Below are positions 15,938 through 24,452 of a stretch of DNA of 64,000 bases, in pieces. The position numbers were made by a program, and so were the translations under genes. The notes below the pieces were generated by a model, which was given only the letters and a program-made list of their open reading frames with translations, was not told the origin of the DNA and did no database searches. The stretch comes from JBFLYO01 sp040756745 (GTDB lineage: Bacteria > Bacteroidota > Ignavibacteria > UBA10030 > UBA6906), in the NCBI GenBank assembly GCA_040756745.1, contig JBFLYO010000002.1:62001-126000 (forward strand), in the 5' to 3' direction. Each line of letters begins with the position of its first letter. The stretch's first letter is position 1.

Positions 15938-16293
15938 GGCGATGCTCCGTTCTCGTGCAACTCGATCTCCTTCACCAGCAGTTCCCGTCCCCCCGTGACC
16001 ATCAGCTCCCGACCGCCGCACGCGGGGCAAATAAACGCCTCCGGCGTGATGGCCGAGTCCCGCCCGCATGCCCGGCACCGGACGGTCAGCGGCACATGAA
16101 CGATCTCAAGTGCGGCCCCCTGCGCGGGGGTCCCTTCGCTAATGGCCGAGAAACAGAACGTGAGCGAATCTGTGACGACACCCGCCATCTCGCCGATCGT
16201 GAGCCGGATGGTCTTCACCCGTGCATCAGCGCCTTTCGGGAGATGACGGCACACGATGTCGAGGATGCTCTGCGCGATGGACAGTTCGTGCAC
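15934..16293 (-). CDS. hypA: Hydrogenase nickel-insertion protein HypA
   Basis: Nickel metallochaperone partner of HypB. The start is a GTG at 16293, giving MHELSIAQSIL, which provides the nickel-binding Met-His-Glu N-terminus. An ATG further upstream would bury that motif and is excluded by function and by the promoter at 16328-16356. The zinc site is CRACGRD then CPACGG (about residues 74-96). Length of 119 residues is normal. It is the first gene of the minus-strand hyp run. Confidence 0.96.
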   Translation of the reverse strand: MHELSIAQSILDIVCRHLPKGADARVKTIRLTIGEMAGVVTDSLTFCFSAISEGTPAQGAALEIVHVPLTVRCRACGRDSAITPEAFICPACGGRELMVTGGRELLVKEIELHENGASP

Positions 16294-16327
16294 GGCGTTC
16301 AGCGGACTGAAGGAATCAGTTGGAGTA

Positions 16328-16356
16328 AAGGTAGCACCCCCGGAGGCGAGGTGCAA
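16328..16356 (-). promoter_or_regulatory. sigma70-like promoter of hypA
   Basis: The minus strand has TTGCAC (16356-16351), a 17-bp spacer and TACCTT (16333-16328). The predicted start is near 16321, about 28 nt before the GTG of hypA. Further upstream, ATTCCAAATTG at 16429-16439 matches 11 bases of the reverse complement of the putative activator site at 58826-58838. Confidence 0.5.
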
Positions 16357-16476
16357 GTGAGCGATTTGCCTCAGTAAAAATCTATTCGAAATGGGGTCGT
16401 TGCCTCATGGAAGGTTTTATTCCAAATTGCTGTTGGAAACGAGATCTTCTGTGGTCCACCCAGGAGGTCTCCAGCC

Positions 16477-16621
16477 ATGGGGCTTACCACGCACGAACGT
16501 CATGCTTTAGTCCGCGAACTCAGCTCACGCTTCCAACGCTCAGGCAAGTAGGGACGGACCGAGATCCTGAACAACTTTGTCCAGCTCACCGGGTACACGC
16601 GGAGTTCAGAAAGCCGGACGT
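16477..16621 (+). pseudogene. Remnant of an integrase-type transposase N-terminus
   Basis: After an AGGAGGT ribosome site (16462-16468), ATG at 16477 reads MGLTTHERHALVRELSSRFQ, then RSGK and a TAG stop. The same frame continues GRTEILNNFVQLTGYTRS before losing similarity. This matches the opening of rve-type transposases (a helix, then a stretch like K-x-x-IL-x-F-x-x-LTGY-x-R). The internal stop replaces a basic residue and the rest of the gene is gone. No terminal inverted repeats are visible, so it is a decayed fragment. Confidence 0.55.
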
Positions 16622-16753
16622 TCCGACGATTCCCGATGCGTTCGCGGAGGAATTCGAGCCGCGGGCGGATCGAGCCCGTGAACTCGCGCGCACGATGGGG
16701 ATAACCCGAGCGATGATCAGACGTGCGTTGCATTCGGTCTCCTCCGCGCACTG

Positions 16754-16782
16754 TTGAATCTCCATGGCTCAATCGGTATATT
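16754..16782 (+). promoter_or_regulatory. sigma70-like promoter of glnD
   Basis: TTGAAT (16754-16759), 17 bp, TATATT (16777-16782). The apparent TTG start codon of the longest glnD frame is in fact this -35 box, so translation must begin downstream. The ATG at 16823 fits, with a leader of about 34 nt. Confidence 0.65.
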
Positions 16783-16822
16783 CGATGGAACTGTTCTCCC
16801 CATCTCTTCTGTCCCGGCATCC

Positions 16823-19474
16823 ATGCAGACAGAGCCCCCGTCGCTCAGAGCCTCCATCGACGCAGAGCGAGGACGCATTGCATCCGAGCACCGCAATGGT
16901 GCAGGGGGGTTCTCGACCTGCAGCGGCCTGACCTCGCTTATGGACGGGGCGATCCGGTCCACGTTTGTGACTCTCCCCGCCGATTCCACAAGAGACATTG
17001 CAGTATTTGCCCTGGGCGGCTACGGGCGCGCTGAGCTCTGCCCGCATTCCGATATCGATGTGATGGTCCTGTGCGATTCCGGGGATCGTCGCCAGGCGGC
17101 AGGTGCGCCGGCCACAGGGTTCCTGCATCTTCTCTGGGACGCCGGCCTCGATATCGGCCACAGTGTCAGGACGATGGACGAAGCGTTCGCGCTGCACGGC
17201 GAAACCTTTGACGCGTGGACATCGATGCTTGAAGGGCGGCTGGTCTGCGGCAATGAAGAACTTGCCGCACGGTTCACGGCGGGACTGCGCGAGCGCATCG
17301 CCACGCTGCCGAAGACCTGGTTCCTGGAAGGCGTGTTTGAAGAGGTCCGCACGCGTCACGAACGGTACGGAAGCTCGGTCAAGCTGCTCGAACCGAACGT
17401 CAAGAAGAGCGCCGGCGGGCTCCGTGACCTGCATGCCGCGTTCTGGCTGTTCCGGGGAACCGACCCCCGGTATTTCACCCCCGTCGAACCCGGCCAATCG
17501 GCCACCCGCGCCTTCCTGGGTCAGCTGCTGACCAACGGCATCCTGGATGCCGACGGCCATGCGTCGGCGGAACGGGCGCTGGAGTTCCTCCTGCGAACGC
17601 GGCAGGAGATGCACTTCCGTCGAGAGTCGCTGCATGATACACTCGAGTACGGCCTTCAGGTCCAGGTGGCCGAGGGGCTCGGGTTCGGCGCTGCCACGGG
17701 ATTGCGTCCCGTCGAAGTGTTCATGCGGGAGTACTACACGCATGCGCGCACCATCAGCCGGATTCTTCAGGGGGTGGGTCAGCAGTTCCGTGAAGCAGTG
17801 GAGCGGCCCCGGACGTCCGCACATCGCGGGGAGCGTGTCGGCTCCGTCTTCCTCCTCCATCCGGACGCGCTCTCGGTGGATCCGGACATCCGCGTGCTGG
17901 AGGATCCGCGACAGATCTTCGAGGCCTTCGCACTGGCGGCCGAGAACGACGTTGAGCCGGACCTGCGCCTGCGCGGCGTTCTCGAGCGAAGTGCCGGTGC
18001 CGTGCACCCCACCGATGCGTCATCGCCGGAGCTCGCAGCTTTGTTCCGTCGCATTCTCGGTTCGCGACGTGTGGCCAGCACGCTGCACGAGATGAACGAC
18101 GCAGAGATTCTCCCCCGCTACATCCCGGAGTTCGGAGAACTCGTGGCCTTCTTCCAGCACAACGTCTACCATTACTTCACCGCGGATGAACATACCTTGA
18201 TCGCGATCGCCAGTGCCGAACGGCTCCGCGAATCGCAGGGGATCCTCCGCGAAGTGTTCCGCAACCTGCGCAGGAAGGATATCCTGTATGCCGCGCTCCT
18301 TCTCCACGACATCGCCAAGCCGCAGGGCGTCGCCGACCACGAGGTCACCGGTGTCGACATGGCCCGCGTCATCCTCCACCGGCTTGGGATGGACGATGCA
18401 TTCCCGGACGTAGGGTTCCTGGTCCGCAATCACCTCGTCATGGAGCAAACTGCATTCAGGCGGAACGTACACGATCCGGACACGCTCAAGGAATTTGCAG
18501 CACGGTTTGAGCGGCCGGAACTGCTCGATTACCTCTACGTTCTCACATATGCCGACCTCTCCGCGCTCAACACCAATGTCTGGACCGAGTGGAAATCCGC
18601 GATGCTACAGGAGCTGTACCAGCGTACCTCCGAAGTGCTCCACCGGAAGCTGAGCGGCGCCCAGATCGATGCATACCATCAGGAGAAGCGGGAGGAAGCG
18701 GCGGAGAGCGTGGCCGAGGCCCTCAGCGCGCGCATCCCCCGCGAACATGTGGAGCGCCATCTGCAGGGAATGGACAGCGCGTCCTACCTGGCCCTGTTCA
18801 GCGAAGACGAGATCGCGCAGCACATCGCATCGGGAGCGACGCCCGACCCGGTGTCCGCCCTGTTTGCCCACGCCGAAGGGTACACGGACGTCACGATTAT
18901 CGCCCGTGATGCGCCGTTTGCCCTCTCCAAATTCTGTGCCGTCTTGTCGGCGAATGACGCCAACATCGTCGATGCGAACATCTTCACGCGCGATGACGGC
19001 CTGATCATCGACCGGTTCCGCGTCACGGACGCTGCGACCGCACGGCACCTGGAGGAGCGGACCTGCGACAAGATCAGCGCAGACCTGCGCCAGGTGGTGG
19101 CCGGCCTGTTGGACCTCGAGCATCTCTTTGCCGAACACCACAAGAAATGGAAGCGGAGACCGAGGCGCCCGGCGAACCCCGCGACCGTGACCGACGTCCG
19201 GTTCGAAGACAACCCGCGCTTCACGATCATCGACGTCTACGCGCCGGACTCCGTGGGCTTCCTCTACCGCGTCACCGAAACGATTTCAGCGCTCGGCTTG
19301 GACATCTACTTCGCGAAGATCGCAACCCGCATGGACGGCATCGTGGATGCGTTTTACACGCTGGGGAGAGATAAACAACCGGTGACAGATCCCGGCAGGC
19401 GGGAGGCGATCCGCGATGGGATCATGGCCACCCTCCGGAGGCTCGCTGACGAGGGACTCGGGCAGACTTCATGA
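16823..19474 (+). CDS. glnD: [Protein-PII] uridylyltransferase / uridylyl-removing enzyme
   Basis: Senses glutamine and adds or removes UMP on PII proteins to steer nitrogen metabolism. The 883-residue protein has the nucleotidyltransferase signature GGYGRAELCPHSDIDVMVL (about residues 67-85), a GlnD-type linker, an HD domain (LLHDIAKPQG then DHEVTG, about 493-512) and two C-terminal ACT domains (about 690-790 and 800-880). The start at 16823 follows from the promoter just upstream. murI overlaps its stop by 4 nt. No PII or glutamine synthetase gene is in the window. Confidence 0.95.
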   Translation: MQTEPPSLRASIDAERGRIASEHRNGAGGFSTCSGLTSLMDGAIRSTFVTLPADSTRDIAVFALGGYGRAELCPHSDIDVMVLCDSGDRRQAAGAPATGFLHLLWDAGLDIGHSVRTMDEAFALHGETFDAWTSMLEGRLVCGNEELAARFTAGLRERIATLPKTWFLEGVFEEVRTRHERYGSSVKLLEPNVKKSAGGLRDLHAAFWLFRGTDPRYFTPVEPGQSATRAFLGQLLTNGILDADGHASAERALEFLLRTRQEMHFRRESLHDTLEYGLQVQVAEGLGFGAATGLRPVEVFMREYYTHARTISRILQGVGQQFREAVERPRTSAHRGERVGSVFLLHPDALSVDPDIRVLEDPRQIFEAFALAAENDVEPDLRLRGVLERSAGAVHPTDASSPELAALFRRILGSRRVASTLHEMNDAEILPRYIPEFGELVAFFQHNVYHYFTADEHTLIAIASAERLRESQGILREVFRNLRRKDILYAALLLHDIAKPQGVADHEVTGVDMARVILHRLGMDDAFPDVGFLVRNHLVMEQTAFRRNVHDPDTLKEFAARFERPELLDYLYVLTYADLSALNTNVWTEWKSAMLQELYQRTSEVLHRKLSGAQIDAYHQEKREEAAESVAEALSARIPREHVERHLQGMDSASYLALFSEDEIAQHIASGATPDPVSALFAHAEGYTDVTIIARDAPFALSKFCAVLSANDANIVDANIFTRDDGLIIDRFRVTDAATARHLEERTCDKISADLRQVVAGLLDLEHLFAEHHKKWKRRPRRPANPATVTDVRFEDNPRFTIIDVYAPDSVGFLYRVTETISALGLDIYFAKIATRMDGIVDAFYTLGRDKQPVTDPGRREAIRDGIMATLRRLADEGLGQTS

Positions 19475-20271
19475 GCGCGAAACCGATCGGCGTGTTCGAC
19501 AGCGGGATCGGGGGGCTGACCGTCGTCCGCTCGCTCACGCAGCGTCTCCCTCACGAGAACATCGTCTACTTCGGCGACACGGCCCGCGTCCCGTATGGCC
19601 CGAAATCGCCGCAGGTCGTGCGTGAATACGCGGCGCAGGATGTCGATTTCCTGGTGTCCAGAGACGTTAAGATGGTCGTGGTTGCCTGCAACACGGTCTC
19701 CGCCGTGGCGCTCGACGTCGTCCAGAAACGTGCGCGGGTCCCCGTTATCGGCGTCATCGTCCCCGGTGCTGATGAGGCAGTCGCCGCGACGCGCAAGAAG
19801 CGGGTGGGCGTGATCGGCACGATTGCCACGGTGAACAGCGGCTCGTACGCCCATGCCATCCGCCAGCGCGACCCCGACGTGAAAGTGTTCGCGCAGGCAT
19901 GTCCGCTGTTCGTTCCGCTCGCGGAAGAGGGATGGATCGAGCACAAGGCGACGTCACTCATCGCACGCGAATACCTCTTCCCCCTGACGCTGGAAAAGAT
20001 CGACACCCTGATTCTCGGCTGCACGCATTATCCAGTGCTCCGCGCAGCAATCGCCGCCGCGGTGGGGGAAAGCGTGATGCTGATCGATTCAGGTGACGCA
20101 GCGTCCCAGGAAGTGGAGCGGCTCCTCGATACGGAATCTCTGCGGAATCCAAGCCGCCAACGCCCGAACCTCCAGTTCTACGTCAGCGATCTTCCGGCGA
20201 AATTCGCCGAGGTGGGGGAGAGATTCCTGGGGCAGAAGATGGGCAGGGTGCATCGCGTCGAAAGGTTTTGA
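19471..20271 (+). CDS. murI: Glutamate racemase
   Basis: Supplies D-glutamate for peptidoglycan. The 266-residue product shows GVFDSGIGGLTVVRSL, the two catalytic cysteines in VACNTVSA (about residue 72) and LGCTHYPVL (about 183), and the loop FGDTARVPYGPKS. It is coupled to glnD by an ATGA overlap and followed 50 nt later by a peptide deformylase gene. Confidence 0.97.
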   Translation: MSAKPIGVFDSGIGGLTVVRSLTQRLPHENIVYFGDTARVPYGPKSPQVVREYAAQDVDFLVSRDVKMVVVACNTVSAVALDVVQKRARVPVIGVIVPGADEAVAATRKKRVGVIGTIATVNSGSYAHAIRQRDPDVKVFAQACPLFVPLAEEGWIEHKATSLIAREYLFPLTLEKIDTLILGCTHYPVLRAAIAAAVGESVMLIDSGDAASQEVERLLDTESLRNPSRQRPNLQFYVSDLPAKFAEVGERFLGQKMGRVHRVERF

Positions 20272-20321
20272 GGGACGACACGGCCTCCGGTTGCGGGAGG
20301 CATCACGAAAGGATGTTCAGT

Positions 20322-20846
20322 ATGAGCATACGTCCGATTCTCCTGCTGGGCAATCCGGTCCTCCGGACGCCCGCCTTGCGGGTGAAGGAGTTCGGTTCGC
20401 CCGGTCTTCAGGCGCTCGCGGATGACCTCCGCGACACGCTGGATGATTTCCTCGTGCGCCACGGTTTCGGTCGCGGGATTGCGGCACCGCAGATCGGCGA
20501 GAGCCGCCGGATGATCTTCATCCGTATCGACACCCCCTGCGCCATGGTGAACCCCGTCATCACACGACACAGCCGGACCATGATGACCCTCTGGGACGAC
20601 TGTTTCAGCTTTCCCGATCTGGCCGTGAAGTTGAAACGGAGTCTCACCATCGAAGTGCGGTATCAGGACCTGGAGGGAAAACGGCACGCCCTGAAGGCCA
20701 GGGGGGCGCTTGCCGAACTGCTCCAGCACGAGATCGATCATCTCGACGGGATCCTCGCCATCGATCGCGCGATTGATGCGAGGCACATTGTGTACCGGTC
20801 GGAGCTCGAAAAGCTGAAGCATGTGGGCGTGAGGAAGGAGATGTAG
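20322..20846 (+). CDS. def: Peptide deformylase
   Basis: Removes the N-terminal formyl group from nascent proteins using a bound metal. The 174-residue protein has motif 1 GIAAPQIG, motif 2 as WDDCFSFP (the family more often has EGCLS, but the metal-binding Cys is kept) and motif 3 LQHEIDHLDG with both metal His and the catalytic Glu. I chose the ATG at 20322 (MSIRPILLLG), because an AAAGGA Shine-Dalgarno sits about 8 nt ahead. A TTG at 20268 and an ATG at 20313 are less likely. The motif-2 change may indicate altered inhibitor or substrate preference. Confidence 0.88.
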   Translation: MSIRPILLLGNPVLRTPALRVKEFGSPGLQALADDLRDTLDDFLVRHGFGRGIAAPQIGESRRMIFIRIDTPCAMVNPVITRHSRTMMTLWDDCFSFPDLAVKLKRSLTIEVRYQDLEGKRHALKARGALAELLQHEIDHLDGILAIDRAIDARHIVYRSELEKLKHVGVRKEM

Positions 20847-20865
20847 AAGTGCAGGCAAAGTGAGA

Positions 20866-21034
20866 TCAAGATCAAGGTTAAGGTTGAGGTTAAGCTTAAG
20901 GTCTAGGAACGGCGGTACCCCTTAACCTGCTCCACCCCTTAACCTGCTTCACTCCTTAACCTGCTCCACCCCTTAACCTGCTCCACCCCTTAACCTGCAT
21001 CACCCCTCAATCTCGATCTCAATCTCATTCTGCT
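20866..21034. repeat. Compound repeat with five 17-bp units between convergent genes
   Basis: Left part (20872-20903) is AGATCAAGGTTAAGGTTGAGG-type sequence. Then come five tandem 17-bp units of CCCCTTAACCTGCTCCA at 20918-20934, 20935-20951, 20952-20968, 20969-20985 and 20986-21002, with only a few substitutions. They are followed by CTCAATCTCGATCTCAATCTC. AAGGTTAAGG on the left is complementary to CCTTAACC on the right, so a long hairpin is possible. It lies between def (+) and an SDR gene (-) and could act as a transcription barrier. Confidence 0.85.
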
Positions 21035-21042
21035 CTTGCGCT

Positions 21043-22173
21043 CTACCCCGGTCTCTTCCCCCAATTCGTCCTCACGCAGTACGAGAAAATCCTTTCAGCG
21101 TAGGTGTTAAATCGCGGGAACTCAATCCCGCTGCCTTCCAGCAGGGCGTCCGTGTTCCGGGAGTCGAACAGCCGGTTGATGCTGGTGTAGGGGAGCAGTG
21201 TGTCGAGCTGGCTGAGGAGCGCCTCCTCCCGTCCGCGGGTGCGTTGTCTGCGCCGCTCGAATTCCTCGCGGGTCACAAACTCCATCCGGCGCGGGTGCGC
21301 CAGCGGCGTGTGTCGGTCGAAGTACTCTGTAGCGCTCAGCACCACCTCCCCCAAAGGCGCGGCGCGCTGCGGTCCCGCGGTCACGTGGAACACCCGGCCG
21401 TTCGCCTCCTCCCGCTCAAGGATGTGCACGATGACGTCGTCCACCCAATCGATCGGCACGAGGTCCATGGTCGTATCAGGGGTCCCGGGGACGAAGTCGA
21501 GCAGGCCCCGCTGGACAAGCCGCAACGGAATATAAATGACGTTGAATGAGGTGGTCCGTCCCGTGCGCGAGTCGCCGATGATAATGCTCGGACGGAACAC
21601 CACGGCCGGTATCCGTTCGAAATGATTTCGGACGATTCGCTCCGCCTCGGCCTTGGACTGTTCGTAGGTATTGAAAAACTCCTGCCCCATTTCCAGCTCG
21701 TCTTCGGTCACAATACCCGCACGGCGTCCCGAGACAGACGATGTGCCGATGTAAACGAAGCGCTTCAACCGTCCCCCCTCCTCGCACTGCTCTGCGATCG
21801 CGAGCATTCTCCGCGTCCCGCCGCAGTTGACCTCCCGCGCCTCCTCGATCGGATGATCAAACCGGATGGTCGCTGCACCGTGCACGATATACGTTGTCTC
21901 CGCCAGGAGGCGATCGAACTCCTTCGGACTGAGGCCGAGCCGATCGTGCATGACATCTCCCCGAACGCCCCGAATCCGTTGCGACGCGTCGGTTACGCCG
22001 TCCTCGCGTGCAACTTCCCCCGCGATTGCCGCGGTTCTTGCCCTTGCCTCTGCGTCGTTTTCCGCGCGGACCAGCAGGGTGATGTGCGATGAAGGGAATT
22101 TCCGGAGTAATCTCGGAATCAAAAAAAGGCCGACGAGACCTGTTCCGCCGGTAACAAAGAAATCTTCAGCCAT
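21043..22173 (-). CDS. SDR-type NAD(P)-dependent reductase (thioester-reductase / fatty acyl reductase-like)
   Basis: A 376-residue extended SDR. It has the nucleotide loop FVTGGTGLVGLFLIPRLL at the N-terminus, VVHGAA-equivalent IVHGAATIRFD, and the catalytic YEQSK (Tyr-x-x-x-Lys, about residue 172) followed by RPSIIIGDSRTG. This layout matches the NAD_binding_4 group that includes thioester reductase domains and fatty-acyl-CoA reductases, but no carrier or adenylation domain is attached. Substrate is unknown. It is transcribed divergently from the radical-SAM gene from overlapping promoters. Confidence 0.8.
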   Translation of the reverse strand: MAEDFFVTGGTGLVGLFLIPRLLRKFPSSHITLLVRAENDAEARARTAAIAGEVAREDGVTDASQRIRGVRGDVMHDRLGLSPKEFDRLLAETTYIVHGAATIRFDHPIEEAREVNCGGTRRMLAIAEQCEEGGRLKRFVYIGTSSVSGRRAGIVTEDELEMGQEFFNTYEQSKAEAERIVRNHFERIPAVVFRPSIIIGDSRTGRTTSFNVIYIPLRLVQRGLLDFVPGTPDTTMDLVPIDWVDDVIVHILEREEANGRVFHVTAGPQRAAPLGEVVLSATEYFDRHTPLAHPRRMEFVTREEFERRRQRTRGREEALLSQLDTLLPYTSINRLFDSRNTDALLEGSGIEFPRFNTYAERIFSYCVRTNWGKRPG

Positions 22174-22199
22174 GAGCAGTGGGTGTTCGTGTCACGTGG

Positions 22200-22228
22200 A
22201 AAATACGCGGTTTACGCCAGCCATGCAA
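22200..22228 (-). promoter_or_regulatory. sigma70-like promoter of the SDR gene
   Basis: The minus strand has TTGCAT (22228-22223), 17 bp, TATTTT (22205-22200). Its -35 is one base from the -35 of the divergent promoter at 22230-22258, so the two probably compete for polymerase. Confidence 0.55.
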
Positions 22229-22229
22229 A

Positions 22230-22258
22230 TTGAATTCGCGCGGCGGGTTTTGTATATT
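22230..22258 (+). promoter_or_regulatory. sigma70-like promoter of the radical-SAM gene
   Basis: TTGAAT (22230-22235), 17 bp, TATATT (22253-22258). The predicted start near 22265 leaves only about 7 nt before the ATG at 22272, so the message is nearly leaderless and the longer upstream frame cannot be translated. Confidence 0.6.
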
Positions 22259-22271
22259 GGACGTGACGCCG

Positions 22272-23315
22272 ATGACGTTCGTTCCTTCGTATATCGCTCT
22301 GCACCGTTCCGGCGACCTCCGCCGCAGGGCGGAACGTCTGCATGCCATGCTGTCCTCCTGCACGATCTGCCCGCACCGCTGCGGGAATGACAGGCTGAAG
22401 GAAGAGCTCGCACGCTGCTACTCGGGCTCGCTCCCCATCGTCTCCGCGTACACACCCCATTTCGGCGAAGAGCCCGCGCTTGTCGGGACCCGAGGTGTCG
22501 GCAACATCTTCTTCGGCAACTGCAACCTCCGCTGCGTGTACTGCCAGAACTACCGGATCAGCCAGAACCATCGTGAAGAACGGCAGAACGAGGTAAGCCT
22601 CGAGCGCCTCGCCGGGATGATGCTCGAGCTTCAGGCGCTGGGCTGTCACGAGATCGGCCTTGTGTCGCCTACGCATTTTGTTCCGCAGATCATCGAAGCG
22701 CTCATCATCGCGGCCGACGGCGGCCTTGCTCTCCCGCTGATCTACAACACGAACGCGTATGACGACCTTGAGGTGCTTCGCCAGCTCGACGGCGTGATTG
22801 ACATTTACCTCCCCGATCTGAAATACGCAGACGAGGAATTTGGCTACCGGTATTCGAGGGTGCACGACTACCCCGCGCATGCGCGGGCAGCGCTCCTCGA
22901 AATGCACCGCCAGGTAGGGAGCGAGCTGGTGCGGGGCGACGATGGACTCGTCAAGCGCGGGCTGATCATCCGTCACCTGATCCTGCCGAACGACCTCGCC
23001 GGGAGTAAGGAATCGCTTACCTGGATACGCGACAATCTGGGACCACGGACGACGCTCAGCGTGATGGCGCAATATTTCCCGACACACAAGGCGGTCACGA
23101 CGCCCCTGCTGGATCGGAAAATCCGAGGAAGCGAATATCATCGGGTCATTGCCCTCCTCGACCGGCTCGGGATGGACGACGGGTGGGCACAGGAGTTTGA
23201 GGCGTCGGAGTACTACAGGCCCGAATTCGAAGACAGGGAACGCCCGTTCAAAGGGGGAGCAGACAATGACGTCGAACGCCACGTCTCAGCCGAGGAACGC
23301 CATGATGTCGGATGA
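22272..23315 (+). CDS. Radical SAM protein, PflX family (pyruvate formate-lyase activase-like)
   Basis: A 347-residue radical SAM enzyme of unknown target. The 4Fe-4S ligands are CNLRCVYCQNY (about residues 91-101). An N-terminal Cys set, CTICPHRCG, precedes it and is typical of the PflX (COG1313) group related to glycyl-radical activases. No glycyl-radical enzyme gene is adjacent. Start at the ATG at 22272 is supported by the promoter at 22230-22258. The downstream DinB-type gene overlaps its 3' end by about 50 nt. Confidence 0.85.
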   Translation: MTFVPSYIALHRSGDLRRRAERLHAMLSSCTICPHRCGNDRLKEELARCYSGSLPIVSAYTPHFGEEPALVGTRGVGNIFFGNCNLRCVYCQNYRISQNHREERQNEVSLERLAGMMLELQALGCHEIGLVSPTHFVPQIIEALIIAADGGLALPLIYNTNAYDDLEVLRQLDGVIDIYLPDLKYADEEFGYRYSRVHDYPAHARAALLEMHRQVGSELVRGDDGLVKRGLIIRHLILPNDLAGSKESLTWIRDNLGPRTTLSVMAQYFPTHKAVTTPLLDRKIRGSEYHRVIALLDRLGMDDGWAQEFEASEYYRPEFEDRERPFKGGADNDVERHVSAEERHDVG

Positions 23316-23778
23316 CCGCTGGAAAAAGATCGAACAGATCCGTGCCCTCCCTGCCCTCCTGGAGCAGGCGGTGAAAGGTTTGAGCGACGAGCAACTGGAC
23401 ACTCCGTATCGGGATGGGGGGTGGACCGCGAGGCAGGTGGTTCATCATGTGGCCGATTCGCACATGAATGCCATGGTTCGCATGAAGCTGATATTGACCG
23501 AGGATCATCCCACCGTGAAGCCGTATAACCAGGACGCCTGGGCCGCGCTCGTCGATTCGACAGCGTTGCCGGTGGACGTTTCCCTGCAGATCATCCGGGG
23601 CCTGCACAGCCGCTGGACGAAACTTCTCGAGAGCGTCGGCGACGGCGACTGGCAGAAGAGCGCCCATCATCCTGAATCGGGGACGCTGACACTCGACCGC
23701 ATACTGGATATCTACTCAGCCCACGGCGAGAAACACGTCGGACAAATCCTCGGTCTCCGTCGCGCCAGGGGCTGGTGA
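23266..23778 (+). CDS. DinB/YfiT-family putative metal-dependent hydrolase or thiol transferase
   Basis: A 170-residue four-helix-bundle protein. Sequence around GGWTARQVVHHVADSHMNAMVRMKL and the later HGEKHVGQI supplies the three metal-binding His of the YfiT/DinB_2 group, some members of which are bacillithiol S-transferases. A GGGGGAG ribosome site precedes the ATG at 23266. A second possible start is ATG at 23302, behind CGAGGAA. The gene overlaps the radical-SAM gene, so the two are probably co-translated. The actual substrate is unknown. Confidence 0.8.
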   Translation: MTSNATSQPRNAMMSDDRWKKIEQIRALPALLEQAVKGLSDEQLDTPYRDGGWTARQVVHHVADSHMNAMVRMKLILTEDHPTVKPYNQDAWAALVDSTALPVDVSLQIIRGLHSRWTKLLESVGDGDWQKSAHHPESGTLTLDRILDIYSAHGEKHVGQILGLRRARGW

Positions 23779-23817
23779 GGCGTGCCCCGGCCTGCCCACA
23801 GGGACGTGGTGCACCGC

Positions 23818-24438
23818 ATGCGGATGGCGCTCGTTGCGCTGATGATCGCCTCCACGTCTGTTGTGCCCGCACAGACACCGCAGAGGACGCCTTCGGCTTT
23901 GCCGACGCGTTCCGTCGCAGTGGTCGGGGGCATGTCATGGCCTGTCTCCCATGATGGGATCATGCAGTACTGGCGGGGCGGCCCCTCGGCGGGGACTGAA
24001 ATTGCATTTCGGGTGGGGCGCCGTACCTGGATCGGGATAGAAGTCGAGGCTTCCGCGCTCTGGTTCAGGGCAGGGAAGTTCGGCGGTGCTCACCCGGGGG
24101 TGCGGGCGGAACACAAGCACATTGCCCACATGGCAATTGGGCTCACCGGGAAGTACGAATTCGCTGCCGTGCGTCGGCTCATCCCCTACGTCGGTCTTTC
24201 GGTGGGAGCGTCGCGCCTCACGCCGGCCATCGCACAGGAGATCGTCGATTCGGTGCGGGTGACCTACTTCAATATTCCCGGTCGAACCCGGCTTTCCGTC
24301 GGTTTCCTGGGGGGCGTGTCGTATCCCCTGACCCGCTGGCTGGCCATCGGCGTCGAAGCGAGGTGGCTCTACGTGCACAACGATCCCGACATCGGCGCCA
24401 CAACCGCAGTGCGAGGAAGGCTGCAGTTCAGCGTGTAG
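23818..24438 (+). CDS. Outer-membrane beta-barrel-type protein
   Basis: A 206-residue exported protein without a recognised family. Signal peptide MRMALVALMIASTSVVPAQ is followed by alternating-pattern strands ending in aromatic residues (for example RTWIGIEVEASALWF, LSVGFLGGVSYPL, LAIGVEARWLYV), typical of an eight-stranded OMP_b-brl domain. A GTG at 23782 in frame would add twelve residues before the signal peptide and is less likely. It lies between the DinB-type gene and pyrE on the same strand. Function is unknown. Confidence 0.65.
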   Translation: MRMALVALMIASTSVVPAQTPQRTPSALPTRSVAVVGGMSWPVSHDGIMQYWRGGPSAGTEIAFRVGRRTWIGIEVEASALWFRAGKFGGAHPGVRAEHKHIAHMAIGLTGKYEFAAVRRLIPYVGLSVGASRLTPAIAQEIVDSVRVTYFNIPGRTRLSVGFLGGVSYPLTRWLAIGVEARWLYVHNDPDIGATTAVRGRLQFSV

Positions 24439-24452
24439 GCACGAACAACCAC

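Noticed and set aside
16407..16757. Plus-strand 116-residue frame between hypA and glnD
   Set aside because: It runs through the transposase remnant in the wrong frame and shows no family features.
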